NCBI GenBank assembly: GCA_963701815.1
Contig: CAVPBN010000004.1
Span: forward strand, 1-64,000
Direction: 5' to 3'
DNA length: 64,000 bases
From: AP-15 sp963701815
Lineage (GTDB): Bacteria > Pseudomonadota > Alphaproteobacteria > ATCC43930 > CGMCC-115725
Shown one piece after another: positions 18,468 through 26,364 of this stretch (position 1 is the stretch's first letter; every line of letters starts with the position of its first letter). The notes under the pieces are model-generated. The model was not told the origin of the DNA. It ran no database searches and saw nothing but the letters and a program-made list of their open reading frames with translations. A program made the translations under genes and the position numbers.

Positions 18468-19650
18468 ATGGCGGGGCCGCGCCCGAAGCTGCTCTTTCTG
18501 GTGACCGAGGACTGGTATTTCTGCTCGCATCGACTGCCGGTTGCTCGGGCGGCGCGCGACGATGGCTTTGACGTCGTCGTCGCCGCCCGGGTGCGCGGCG
18601 ATGGCGAGCGAATCCGCGACGAAGGCTTTGCCTTGCGGCCCCTCGCCTGGCGGCGGCGCGGCGACGGCGTCTTCGGCGCTGGCCGGGCGATTGCCGAGAT
18701 CGCGGCGCTCTATCGCGCCGAGCGGCCGGACATCGTCCATCACGTCGCGCTAAAGCCGGTCCTCTATGGCGGCATCGCCCGGCGCCTTGCCTTTCCCCGC
18801 GCCGATGCCGGTCCGGTTGCGATCAGCGCGGTGATGGGCCTCGGGTCGGGTTTTTCCGGTACCGGTCTCCCCGCCCGACTGCGCCGGCTGCTGCTGCGCC
18901 CGGCCCTGCGTCTGACCGCTGGCGGCGGCCGGGGCTGGGTGGTAGCGCAGAACCCAGACGACCTGGCCGTCCTGGCCGGGCTCGGCATCGACCGGCGGCG
19001 TCTCGTGCTGATCCGCGGTTCGGGGGTGGATATCGGCCATTTCGAACCGCTGCCGGAACCTCCTGACACTGTCATCACTATTGCCCTGGTTGCGCGAATG
19101 CTGCGTCAGAAGGGCGTCCTCGACGCGGTTGCCGCCACTCGGCGGCTTCGCGCGGGCGGATTGCCGGTCGAGCTGTTGCTCGCCGGGCCGGTCGATCCCG
19201 ACAATCGGGGGTCGCTGAGCGCCGGTTCGCTGGCTTCGCTCGCGGCCGAGCCGGGGATCGACTGGCTGGGCCCGGTCGCCGATGTGCGCGAGGTGTGGCG
19301 CCGCGCGGGGATCGCGGTGCTGCCCTCGACCTATGGCGAGGGCGTACCCAAGGCCTTGCTCGAAGCGGCGGCCTGTGCCCGGCCGATCGTCGCTACCGAC
19401 GTCCCCGGCTGCCGCGAGGCAGTACGCGCCGGCGAGACCGGCCTCCTGGTGCCGCACCATGACGTCTCCGCGCTGGCCGAAGCGATCTCCCGTCTCGCCG
19501 GCGACGCGGCATTGCGTCGGACGATGGGGCAAGCCGGCCGCGCGCTGATCGCCGGTGAGTTCACCGAGTTCTGCCGTCGCCCGCCAGACTCTCGCCCTCT
19601 ACCATGCAGCGATAGAACAGAACCCCGCATGCTGGGCGGCGCGGCGATGA
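18468..19650 (+). CDS. Group 1 (GT4) glycosyltransferase, one frameshift near the 3' end
   Basis: A GT-B glycosyltransferase of the GT4 type. It starts RPKLLFLVTEDWYFCSHRLP, has the donor-side IALVARMLRQKGV motif, LLLAGPVDPDN, and the EX7E-like region LPSTYGEGVPKALLEAAACA with PIVATDVPGCREAV. One extra base near 19571 breaks the frame after GEFTEF. The next frame continues VARQTLALYHAAIEQ and stops at 19650, overlapping the ATG of the DUF423 gene, as expected. Corrected length is 393 residues from the MAGPRPK start. The upstream ATG at 18417 is the alternative. It probably transfers a sugar in surface polysaccharide synthesis with the divergent epimerase. Confidence 0.82.
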
Positions 19651-20018
19651 AGCGGGTCTGGCTCGCCGCCGCGGGGCTCGGCGGCTTTTTCTCGGTCGCT
19701 GCCGGGGCGGTCGCCGCACATCTTGCCGCGGGCGACGCGCATTCCGCCGAATTGCTGCATACCGGCGCGCTCTACGGCATGGTTCATGTTGCGGCCCTGC
19801 TCGCCGTGGCGGGGATCGTCGAGCGTCGCGGGCCGCCGGGCTTGCCGCTGATGGTCGCGGGATGGAGCTTTGTTACCGGCGTCGCGTTCTTCAGCCTGAG
19901 CCTCTTCGCAGTGGCATTGACCGGTATCGAGTGGTTCGGCCGGGTGACGCCGTTCGGTGGCGGCGCGCTGTTGCTCGGCTGGGCCGCGCTCGGCAGCGAA
20001 GCATTGCGCCGGTGCTGA
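19647..20018 (+). CDS. DUF423 family membrane protein
   Basis: A 123-residue membrane protein of the DUF423 (YgdD/YwdK-like) family, with four hydrophobic helices. It carries the family motifs GLGGFFSVAAGAVAAH near the start, ELLHTGALYGMVHVAALL, and the C-terminal TPFGGGALLLGWAAL. The ATG at 19647 overlaps the glycosyltransferase stop by four bases. As a result of the upstream frameshift the raw frame reads glycosyltransferase and DUF423 as one protein, but that fusion is an artefact. The function of the family is unknown. Confidence 0.88.
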   Translation: MKRVWLAAAGLGGFFSVAAGAVAAHLAAGDAHSAELLHTGALYGMVHVAALLAVAGIVERRGPPGLPLMVAGWSFVTGVAFFSLSLFAVALTGIEWFGRVTPFGGGALLLGWAALGSEALRRC

Positions 20019-20140
20019 CTGGGCTCGCATCTGCCATTTCCCATGGCGCCATTCCGCACGTTATGCTTGCGCGCTGCCGCTCTGGCCAGGTGCCGAGCCG
20101 GTATGCGACACTCCGGCGGGTTGCCGCTGCGAGGTCATCT

Positions 20141-21064
20141 ATGACGTTGCTCTACACCCATCCGGACTGTCTCGAACACGACCCCGGCAGCCATCATCCA
20201 GAAGCGCCGGCCCGCCTGCGCGCGGTGCTCGACGCCCTGGCGGAGGCGCGGTTCTCCGGGTTGGAATGGCGCGAGGCGCCGGAGGCGGAGCTCGGCGATC
20301 TGGTCCGGGTCCATTCGCGGCGGCATGTCGACCGCGTTCTCGGCGCCGTGCCGAGATCGGGTCTTGTGGCACTCGACGCCGACACGATTCTGTCGCCGGC
20401 TTCGGGCGCCGCGGCGCTGCGAGCGGTGGGTGCCGTCATTGCCGCGGTCGATGCGGTCGTCACCGGGCAGGCGGGCAATGCCTTCTGCGCCGTGCGACCG
20501 CCCGGGCATCACGCCGAGCCCGGCCGGTCGATGGGGTTCTGCCTGTTCAACAATGCGGCGATCGGCGCGGCGCGGGCATCCGCCGTGTACGGGCTCGACC
20601 GGGTGGCGGTCGTCGATTTCGATGTTCATCACGGCAACGGCACCCAAGCCGCGTTTGAAGACGACGGGCGGTTCTTTTATGCCTCAACCCATCAATATCC
20701 GCTCTACCCCGGCACCGGGGCAGCGAGCGAGACCGGTCTGGGCAACATCGTCAATGTTCCGTTGCGCCCCAATTCGGGTTCGGGCCCATTCCGGCTGGCG
20801 ATGAGCGAGCGCATCCTGCCGATGCTCGATACGTTCCGCCCCCAGCTGATCGTGATCTCGGCCGGCTTTGACGGGCACCGCAGAGACCCGTTGGCGCAGC
20901 TGATGCTGGAGGATGCGGATTTTACCTGGATCACCGGAGAGCTGATCGAAATCGCCAAACGTCATGCCGAGGGCCGCATCGTCTCGACCCTCGAGGGCGG
21001 CTATGATCTGGCCAGCCTTGGCGCCTGCGCCGCCGCGCATGTCGGCGCGCTGATGGCGGCGTGA
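20141..21064 (+). CDS. Histone deacetylase family protein (acetoin utilisation/acetylpolyamine deacetylase type)
   Basis: A 307-residue class II-like histone deacetylase-family hydrolase, which uses zinc to remove acetyl groups from lysine or polyamine substrates in the cytoplasm. It shows HPEAPARLRAVL, the RPPGHHAEPG active-site histidines, GFCLFNNAAIGA, the zinc ligands in DFDVHHGNGTQ and the third ligand in SAGFDGHRRDPL, then LEGGYD. The ATG at 20141 gives the standard MTLLYTHPDCLEHDPG start. In alphaproteobacteria this gene commonly precedes xseB, as it does here. The substrate is unknown. Confidence 0.92.
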   Translation: MTLLYTHPDCLEHDPGSHHPEAPARLRAVLDALAEARFSGLEWREAPEAELGDLVRVHSRRHVDRVLGAVPRSGLVALDADTILSPASGAAALRAVGAVIAAVDAVVTGQAGNAFCAVRPPGHHAEPGRSMGFCLFNNAAIGAARASAVYGLDRVAVVDFDVHHGNGTQAAFEDDGRFFYASTHQYPLYPGTGAASETGLGNIVNVPLRPNSGSGPFRLAMSERILPMLDTFRPQLIVISAGFDGHRRDPLAQLMLEDADFTWITGELIEIAKRHAEGRIVSTLEGGYDLASLGACAAAHVGALMAA

Positions 21065-21142
21065 CCGGCGGATCGGCCTGAATTTCTGGCCGGGGCCGCC
21101 AAAGGAGGCGCAGCCACCTTCGCGCTGTTAACTAGAACGCAG

Positions 21143-21162
21143 CAGGATATGCGCGTATCCTG
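21143..21162. promoter_or_regulatory. Hairpin just upstream of xseB
   Basis: CAGGATA (21143-21149) and TATCCTG (21156-21162) form a perfect 7-base stem with loop TGCGCG, inside a wider region with TTAAC on both sides. It ends nine bases before the xseB ATG, so it could be an operator or could mask translation initiation. No protein or ligand is suggested by the sequence. Confidence 0.35.
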
Positions 21163-21171
21163 TTAAACGGG

Positions 21172-21429
21172 ATGCCGATGGCCGATCAGACCGTGCCCGA
21201 CGAGATTGCGATGATGAGCTTCGAGGACGCACTGGCCGAACTCGAACAAATCGTGCGTCGCCTCGAAGCCGGGCAGGTCAAGCTCGACGAGGCCATCCTA
21301 TCCTATGAGCGCGGCGCGCTGCTGAAACAGCACTGCGCCAGAAAGCTCAACGAGGCGCAGCAGCGGGTCGATCGAATCGTGGTCGGGCCGGATGGCGCCA
21401 TCACCGCGGAGCCGGCGAACCTTGACTGA
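21172..21429 (+). CDS. xseB: Exodeoxyribonuclease VII small subunit
   Basis: An 85-residue protein matching the small subunit of exonuclease VII, which with XseA degrades single-stranded DNA into oligonucleotides. It shows the family core SFEDALAELEQIVRRLEAG, KLDEAILSYERGALLKQHC and LNEAQQRVDRI, a two-helix hairpin. Start could be ATG 21172 or ATG 21178. The stop overlaps the TTG start of ispA. The large subunit is not in the window. It is the first gene of an xseB-ispA-dxs cluster typical of many proteobacteria. Confidence 0.93.
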   Translation: MPMADQTVPDEIAMMSFEDALAELEQIVRRLEAGQVKLDEAILSYERGALLKQHCARKLNEAQQRVDRIVVGPDGAITAEPANLD

Positions 21430-22333
21430 GACGCAATGGTTGCGAACGACTTCATTCCCCGCAGCGCTGGCGGATGCGGCGGAGCTGACCGACGCCGTGC
21501 TCGATCGGTTGCTGGTCACGCCACCCGGTCTCGAAGCCAGAGTTTACCAGGCGATGCGTTATTCGGCGCTGGCGCCCGGCAAACGCCTTCGCCCATTTCT
21601 CGTGCTGGCCGGCGCTGCCCTTTTCGGCGTCGCCCGGCACTGCGCCCTGCAGGCGGCGGCGGCAGTCGAAATGGTCCACGCCTATTCGCTGGTGCATGAC
21701 GATCTGCCGGCGATGGACGACAGCGATCTGCGGCGTGGCCGGCCGACCTGCCACAAGGAGTTCGACGAGGCAACCGCAGTGCTTGCCGGAGACGGTCTGT
21801 TGACCGCCGCGTTCGAGGTTCTGGCGCATCCCGACACGCATGCCGATCCGGCGGTGCGCTGCGAGCTGGTCGCCGCACTCGCCGCCGCGGCCGGTTCGGC
21901 CGGCATGGTCGGCGGTCAGATGATCGATCTGATCGCCGAGGGACAAAGCCTGGACATCGGCGCGATCACCCGGCTGCAGCGAATGAAGACGGGCGCGCTG
22001 ATCGCCTTCTCCTGCGAGGCCGGGGCGATTCTCGCCAAGGCGCCGGACGAACCGCGGCTGGCCCTGCGCGGCTATGCGCATGATCTCGGGCTCGCCTTCC
22101 AGATCGCCGACGATCTGCTCGATGTCGAGGGTTCGGCGGCTGAGACGGGGAAACCGGTCGGCGCCGACGCCGCCGCCGGAAAGACCACCTTTGTCTCGAT
22201 CCTCGGACCCGCCCGCGCCCGGGCCCAGGCCGAGCTTCTGGTCGGACAGGCGGCGGCTCATCTTGATTTGTTCGAAGGAAGAGCGGAACTTTTACGAGAG
22301 GCAGCGCGATTCGTCATCGCCCGCCGCACGTGA
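21422..22333 (+). CDS. ispA: Farnesyl/geranyl diphosphate synthase (polyprenyl synthetase)
   Basis: A 303-residue short-chain trans-prenyl diphosphate synthase, which condenses IPP with DMAPP and GPP for quinone, bactoprenol and carotenoid precursors. The first aspartate-rich motif is LVHDDLPAMDDSDLRRGRPT with DDxxxxD, preceded by GKRLRPFLVL. The second is FQIADDLLD. GKTTFVSILG follows, as in IspA. The TTG at 21422 overlaps the xseB stop and gives the usual N-terminus. The gene ends GTGA, where the GTG starts dxs, so translation is coupled and both isoprenoid steps are made together. Confidence 0.95.
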   Translation: MTETQWLRTTSFPAALADAAELTDAVLDRLLVTPPGLEARVYQAMRYSALAPGKRLRPFLVLAGAALFGVARHCALQAAAAVEMVHAYSLVHDDLPAMDDSDLRRGRPTCHKEFDEATAVLAGDGLLTAAFEVLAHPDTHADPAVRCELVAALAAAAGSAGMVGGQMIDLIAEGQSLDIGAITRLQRMKTGALIAFSCEAGAILAKAPDEPRLALRGYAHDLGLAFQIADDLLDVEGSAAETGKPVGADAAAGKTTFVSILGPARARAQAELLVGQAAAHLDLFEGRAELLREAARFVIARRT

Positions 22334-24285
22334 GGAGCGCAGCTTTGGATGCGAAACCGAATCGCCCGATCTCCAATCGGACGCCGTTGCTCGACCGGAT
22401 CGATATTCCGGCCGATCTGCGGCGGCTGCCCGAATCGGATCTGCGCCAGCTCGCCGACGAGCTGCGCGCCGAACTGATCGATGCGGTCTCGATCACCGGC
22501 GGCCATTTCGGCGCCGGGCTCGGCGTCGTCGAGTTGACCGTGGCGCTGCACTATGTCTTCGATACGCCCCATGATCGGCTGATCTGGGATGTCGGGCATC
22601 AGGCCTATCCGCACAAGATCCTGACCGGACGGCGCGACCGCATCCGCACGATTCGCCAGGGCGGGGGGCTTTCCGGGTTCACCAAGCGGTCAGAAAGCGA
22701 GTACGACCCGTTCGGCGCCGCGCACAGCTCGACCTCGATCTCCTCGGCGCTCGGCATGGCCGTCGCCCGCGACTTCAATGGCGAGCGCCGCAACATCGTC
22801 GCCGTCATCGGCGACGGGGCGATGAGCGCCGGCATGGCCTATGAGGCGATGAACAACGCCGGGGCGATGGATTCGCGGCTGATCGTCGTCCTCAACGACA
22901 ACGACATGTCGATCGCGCCGCCGGTCGGGGCGATGAGCGCCTACCTGTCGCGCCTGCTTTCGTCGAAATCCTTCATGTCGTTGCGCCATCTCGCCGGCGA
23001 AGTGGCCCGGCATCTGCCGAAGCGGCTCGAACATGCGGCGCGCCGCGCCGAAGAATTGGCGCGCAGCTTTGTCACCGGCGGCACTCTGTTCGAAGAGCTC
23101 GGCTTTTATTACATCGGCCCGATCGACGGGCATAACCTCGATCACCTGCTGCCGGTGCTGAAAAACGTCCGGGACGGCAAGGAATCCGGGCCGGTGCTGG
23201 TCCATTGCGTGACCGAGAAGGGCCACGGCTATCTGTCGGCCGAACAGGCCGACGACAAGTGGCACAGCGTCGCCAAATTCGACGTGGTCACCGGCGCGCA
23301 GGCGAAATCGACCCCGAAGGCGCCGCAATACACCACCGTATTCGCCAAGTCACTGATCAAGCATGCCGAAACGGACGACCGCATCGTCGCGATCACCGCA
23401 GCGATGCCATCGGGCACCGGCCTCAACCTGTTCGGCGAACAGTTTCCAAGGCGCTGCTTCGATGTCGGCATCGCCGAGCAGCACGCGGTGACGTTTGCCG
23501 CCGGTCTCGCCGCGGAGGGGATGAGGCCGTTTGCCGCCATCTATTCGACATTTCTGCAGCGCGCCTACGACCAGGTCGTGCACGACGTCGCGATCCAGAA
23601 ATTGCCGGTGCGGTTCGCGATCGACCGAGCCGGGCTCGTCGGCCAGGACGGGCAGACCCATGCCGGCTCGTTCGACCTCGCCTATCTCGGCGTGCTGCCG
23701 GGCTTCGTCATTATGGCGGCCGGCGACGAGGCCGAGCTGGTACACATGGTGGCGACCTGCGTCGCGATCGACGATGCGCCCTCGGCGGTGCGTTTTCCGC
23801 GCGGCGAAGGGGTCGGCGTGCCGTTGCCGGAGTTGGGCCTGCCGCTCGAGATCGGACGCGGCCGCATCCTGCGCGAAGGTACCACGATTGCCCTGTTGAG
23901 CCTCGGCGGGCGGCTCGCCGAATGCCAGAAGGCGGCGCAGGAACTTGCCGCCTACGGGTTGTCGACGACGGTTGCCGACGCCCGCTTCATGAAGCCGCTC
24001 GACACCGACCTGGTCGACCGCCTGGCGCGCGAGCACGAGGTGCTGATCACCATCGAAGAGGGCGCGATAGGCGGTTTCGGCAGCCACGTGCTGCACCATC
24101 TGGCGATGCGCGGCCTGCTCGATCACGGGCTCAAGATCCGCACCATGGTCTTGCCCGATGTCTTTCTCGACCACGACAGCCCGCAGGCTCAATACGATCA
24201 GGCCGGCCTCAATGCGCGCCACATCGCGGCAATGGCCTTGTCGGCGCTCGGCCGCGAAATAGCCGAGCAGCCGGCGCGAGCGTAA
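22330..24285 (+). CDS. dxs: 1-deoxy-D-xylulose-5-phosphate synthase
   Basis: A 651-residue thiamine diphosphate enzyme that condenses pyruvate and glyceraldehyde 3-phosphate, the first step of the MEP isoprenoid pathway. Motifs include GGHFGAGLGVVELTVALHYV, DVGHQAYPHKILTGRR, the ThDP/Mg motif GDGAMSAGMAYEAMNNAG, IDGHNLDHLL, and the catalytic glutamate region DVGIAEQHAVTFAAGLA. The GTG at 22330 overlaps the ispA stop. Length is close to the family norm of about 620-650. Cluster context with ispA supports the assignment fully. Confidence 0.97.
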   Translation: MRSAALDAKPNRPISNRTPLLDRIDIPADLRRLPESDLRQLADELRAELIDAVSITGGHFGAGLGVVELTVALHYVFDTPHDRLIWDVGHQAYPHKILTGRRDRIRTIRQGGGLSGFTKRSESEYDPFGAAHSSTSISSALGMAVARDFNGERRNIVAVIGDGAMSAGMAYEAMNNAGAMDSRLIVVLNDNDMSIAPPVGAMSAYLSRLLSSKSFMSLRHLAGEVARHLPKRLEHAARRAEELARSFVTGGTLFEELGFYYIGPIDGHNLDHLLPVLKNVRDGKESGPVLVHCVTEKGHGYLSAEQADDKWHSVAKFDVVTGAQAKSTPKAPQYTTVFAKSLIKHAETDDRIVAITAAMPSGTGLNLFGEQFPRRCFDVGIAEQHAVTFAAGLAAEGMRPFAAIYSTFLQRAYDQVVHDVAIQKLPVRFAIDRAGLVGQDGQTHAGSFDLAYLGVLPGFVIMAAGDEAELVHMVATCVAIDDAPSAVRFPRGEGVGVPLPELGLPLEIGRGRILREGTTIALLSLGGRLAECQKAAQELAAYGLSTTVADARFMKPLDTDLVDRLAREHEVLITIEEGAIGGFGSHVLHHLAMRGLLDHGLKIRTMVLPDVFLDHDSPQAQYDQAGLNARHIAAMALSALGREIAEQPARA

Positions 24286-24335
24286 GAAAATTCCTACGAC
24301 CGCGCCCCGTTCATGATTGCGCGCGCTGCGAGGAC

Positions 24336-25124
24336 ATGCCCGGACCGCATCACGGCGCCGGCAGGCAGCGGGCCGATCAGTTGCTCGCCGAGCGCGGACT
24401 TGCCGAGAGCCGCGCCAGGGCGCAGGCGCTGATCCTGGCCGGTGTGGTTTTTGTCGGCGATCGCCGGGTCGACAAGGCCGGCATGCTGCTCGCCCGCGAC
24501 GTGCCGCTCGATGTCAGAGGGCGGGATCATCCCTGGGTCTCGCGCGGCGGCGTCAAACTCGCGCATGCGCTCGATCATTTCGGTGTCGACACGAGCGGGC
24601 GGATCGCCCTCGACATCGGCGCCTCGACCGGCGGTTTTACCGACGTACTGCTGACGCGGGGCGCCCGGCGGGTTTACGCGGTCGATGTCGGGCATGGTCA
24701 GCTCGCCTGGAAATTACGCCAGGATCCGCGCGTCGTCGTCCGCGAGCGGGTCAACGCACGTGCGTTGACGGCCGCCGACATCCCGGAAGCAGTCGATCTG
24801 ATCGCCTGCGATGCCAGCTTCATCGGGCTCGCCACCGTGCTGGCGGCGCCGCTCTTGCTCGCCGCCGAACAGGCAGTGCTGGTGGCGCTCGTCAAACCGC
24901 AATTCGAGGCCGGCCGCGCCCAAATCGGCAAGGGCGGGATCGTGCGTGATGCTAAGGTTCAGCAGGAGGTTTGCGAGCGCGCCGCGCTGTGGGTCGCCGC
25001 GCAACCAGGATGGATTTCGGTCGGACTGGTCGAGAGCCCGATCCTCGGTGCGCAGGGCAATCGCGAATTCCTGCTTTATGCCCGAAAGAGGGCCGGCGAT
25101 GACCGATCCCACCGCGCCGTTTGA
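24336..25124 (+). CDS. tlyA: TlyA-family S4-domain rRNA methyltransferase
   Basis: A 262-residue TlyA/FtsJ-like protein, known in other bacteria as a 2'-O-methyltransferase of rRNA and historically called hemolysin A. An N-terminal S4 RNA-binding domain (RADQLLAERGLAESRARAQA) is followed by PWVSRGGVKLAHAL, the SAM site DIGASTGGFTDVLL, VDVGHGQLAWKL, the catalytic region ACDASFIGL and LVKPQFEAG. The ATG at 24336 follows GAGG and starts 50 bases after dxs. Its end overlaps the DUF2461 gene by 26 bases. Confidence 0.93.
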   Translation: MPGPHHGAGRQRADQLLAERGLAESRARAQALILAGVVFVGDRRVDKAGMLLARDVPLDVRGRDHPWVSRGGVKLAHALDHFGVDTSGRIALDIGASTGGFTDVLLTRGARRVYAVDVGHGQLAWKLRQDPRVVVRERVNARALTAADIPEAVDLIACDASFIGLATVLAAPLLLAAEQAVLVALVKPQFEAGRAQIGKGGIVRDAKVQQEVCERAALWVAAQPGWISVGLVESPILGAQGNREFLLYARKRAGDDRSHRAV

Positions 25125-25851
25125 TGGTTTCAGGCCGACGGCGCTCGAGTTTTTCGGCGAGCTGCGAGAGCACAACGATCCGGCTTGGTTCAAGCCGCGA
25201 AAGGCGGTCTACGAGGCCGAGGTGCTCCACCCCTTGCGGGGTCTGGTCGCCGCGGTAAGCGTCGCACTAGGCCGCGCCGGATTGCCGCTCGTTGGCGATC
25301 CCGGCCGCGGGATTTTTCGCATCTATCGCGATGTGCGCTTCTCGGCCGATAAGCGGCTGTACAAAACCCATGCGGGAGCGGTGCTGACCCGCTCGGGCGG
25401 CAAGCGCGACCCGGGCCTCCTCTATCTGCATGTCGAGCCCGGCGCGTCGATGGCGGCGGCGGGTTTCTGGCATCCGGAACCGGCGCTGCTGCACCGGTTG
25501 CGGCGCGCCATCGTGGATGACCCCGACGAGTTCCTGGCGATTGTCGACCGGCTGCGCGCGGCGGGCTGTCCGATGTCCGGCGGCGACGGGCGGCTGAGCC
25601 GTCCACCCCGCGGTTTTGAAATCGCCAAGGGAACCCCGGTCGCCGAGCATGTCGGCTGGAAATCGTTCACCGCCCACATCTTGCTGACCGATGCCGAGAT
25701 GCTGTCGCCAGGGTTGGTGGAGCGGATCGTCGGCTTCGCCCGCACCGCGCTGCCATTGCTCGAATGGGGCTGGCAGGCGAGCGAGGACGATATCCCGGCG
25801 CCGCTGCCGATTCGCCGGCCGGCCAGGCCGTTGGCAAAACCCGACTTTTAG
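25099..25851 (+). CDS. DUF2461 (TIGR02453) family protein
   Basis: A 250-residue soluble protein with DGFRPTALEFFGELREHNDP at the N-terminus, then AWFKPRKAVYEAEV, IFRIYRDVRFSADKRLYKTH and GLLYLHVEPGASMAAAGFWHP, all typical of the DUF2461/TIGR02453 family. The family is widespread and of unknown biochemical role. The ATG at 25099 lies inside the tlyA 3' end, so the two are likely translated from one message. No catalytic residues have been established in the family that I could check. Confidence 0.88.
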   Translation: MTDPTAPFDGFRPTALEFFGELREHNDPAWFKPRKAVYEAEVLHPLRGLVAAVSVALGRAGLPLVGDPGRGIFRIYRDVRFSADKRLYKTHAGAVLTRSGGKRDPGLLYLHVEPGASMAAAGFWHPEPALLHRLRRAIVDDPDEFLAIVDRLRAAGCPMSGGDGRLSRPPRGFEIAKGTPVAEHVGWKSFTAHILLTDAEMLSPGLVERIVGFARTALPLLEWGWQASEDDIPAPLPIRRPARPLAKPDF

Positions 25852-25867
25852 CCGGCGGGATCGAAAG

Positions 25868-26242
25868 CTAGGCTGCGGCCGAGTCCTCGGATGCGGAATA
25901 GGATGCCACCGCATCGACGACCGATTGCAGGTCGGCGAACCGGAACGGCTTTTCGAGCAATGCCGGCAGTCGGTGCCGCGCCGCCCGATCGGCACGGAAT
26001 TTCTGCCCGCTCAGCGTGATCGTCGGCACCCCCCGCGCCGCCCATTTTCTGCCGAGGCAAGCGCCCTGGCCGTTGCCCAGCACAAGGTCGGTCAGCACGA
26101 CGTCGACCTGCTGGGTGGTCAGCCATTCGGCGGCTTCGGCCGCATCGGCGCAAGCCGCAACGTCATGGCCGAATTCGATCAGGATTCCGGCGATGAACCC
26201 GCGAATTCGATCGTCCGATTCCGCCAACAAGATCCGTGCCAT
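25868..26242 (-). CDS. Single-domain response regulator (receiver only)
   Basis: A 124-residue receiver domain without an output domain. The acidic pair is in ILLAESDD, the phospho-acceptor aspartate in DVVLTDLVLG (about residue 52), the switch serine in TITLSG and the conserved lysine in LLEKPF. All canonical residues are present, so it can probably be phosphorylated. The start ATG at 26242 gives MARILLAE. A longer frame to 26287 adds a disordered leader. It lies 122 bases downstream of dnaE2 on the same strand. No histidine kinase is encoded nearby, so its partners are unknown. Confidence 0.85.
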   Translation of the reverse strand: MARILLAESDDRIRGFIAGILIEFGHDVAACADAAEAAEWLTTQQVDVVLTDLVLGNGQGACLGRKWAARGVPTITLSGQKFRADRAARHRLPALLEKPFRFADLQSVVDAVASYSASEDSAAA

Positions 26243-26364
26243 TGGCTGCCCAGTTCCGGGGTGAGAGTGGCCCGGCGCCGATGGCATCGTAAATGTTCTA
26301 ACAAAGCGTGAAGGTGGTGGTTGAACGCTGTTGTCTTGGGGCCGTGGGGCGCCGATCGCGACGG

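Noticed and set aside
18357..20018. Apparent fusion of glycosyltransferase and DUF423
   Set aside because: It arises from the single extra base near 19571. The correct frames give two separate genes with an ATGA overlap.
23205..24300. Upstream half of a 639-residue frame leading into tlyA
   Set aside because: This part is an alternative frame of dxs. Only the portion from the ATG at 24336 is the real TlyA protein.
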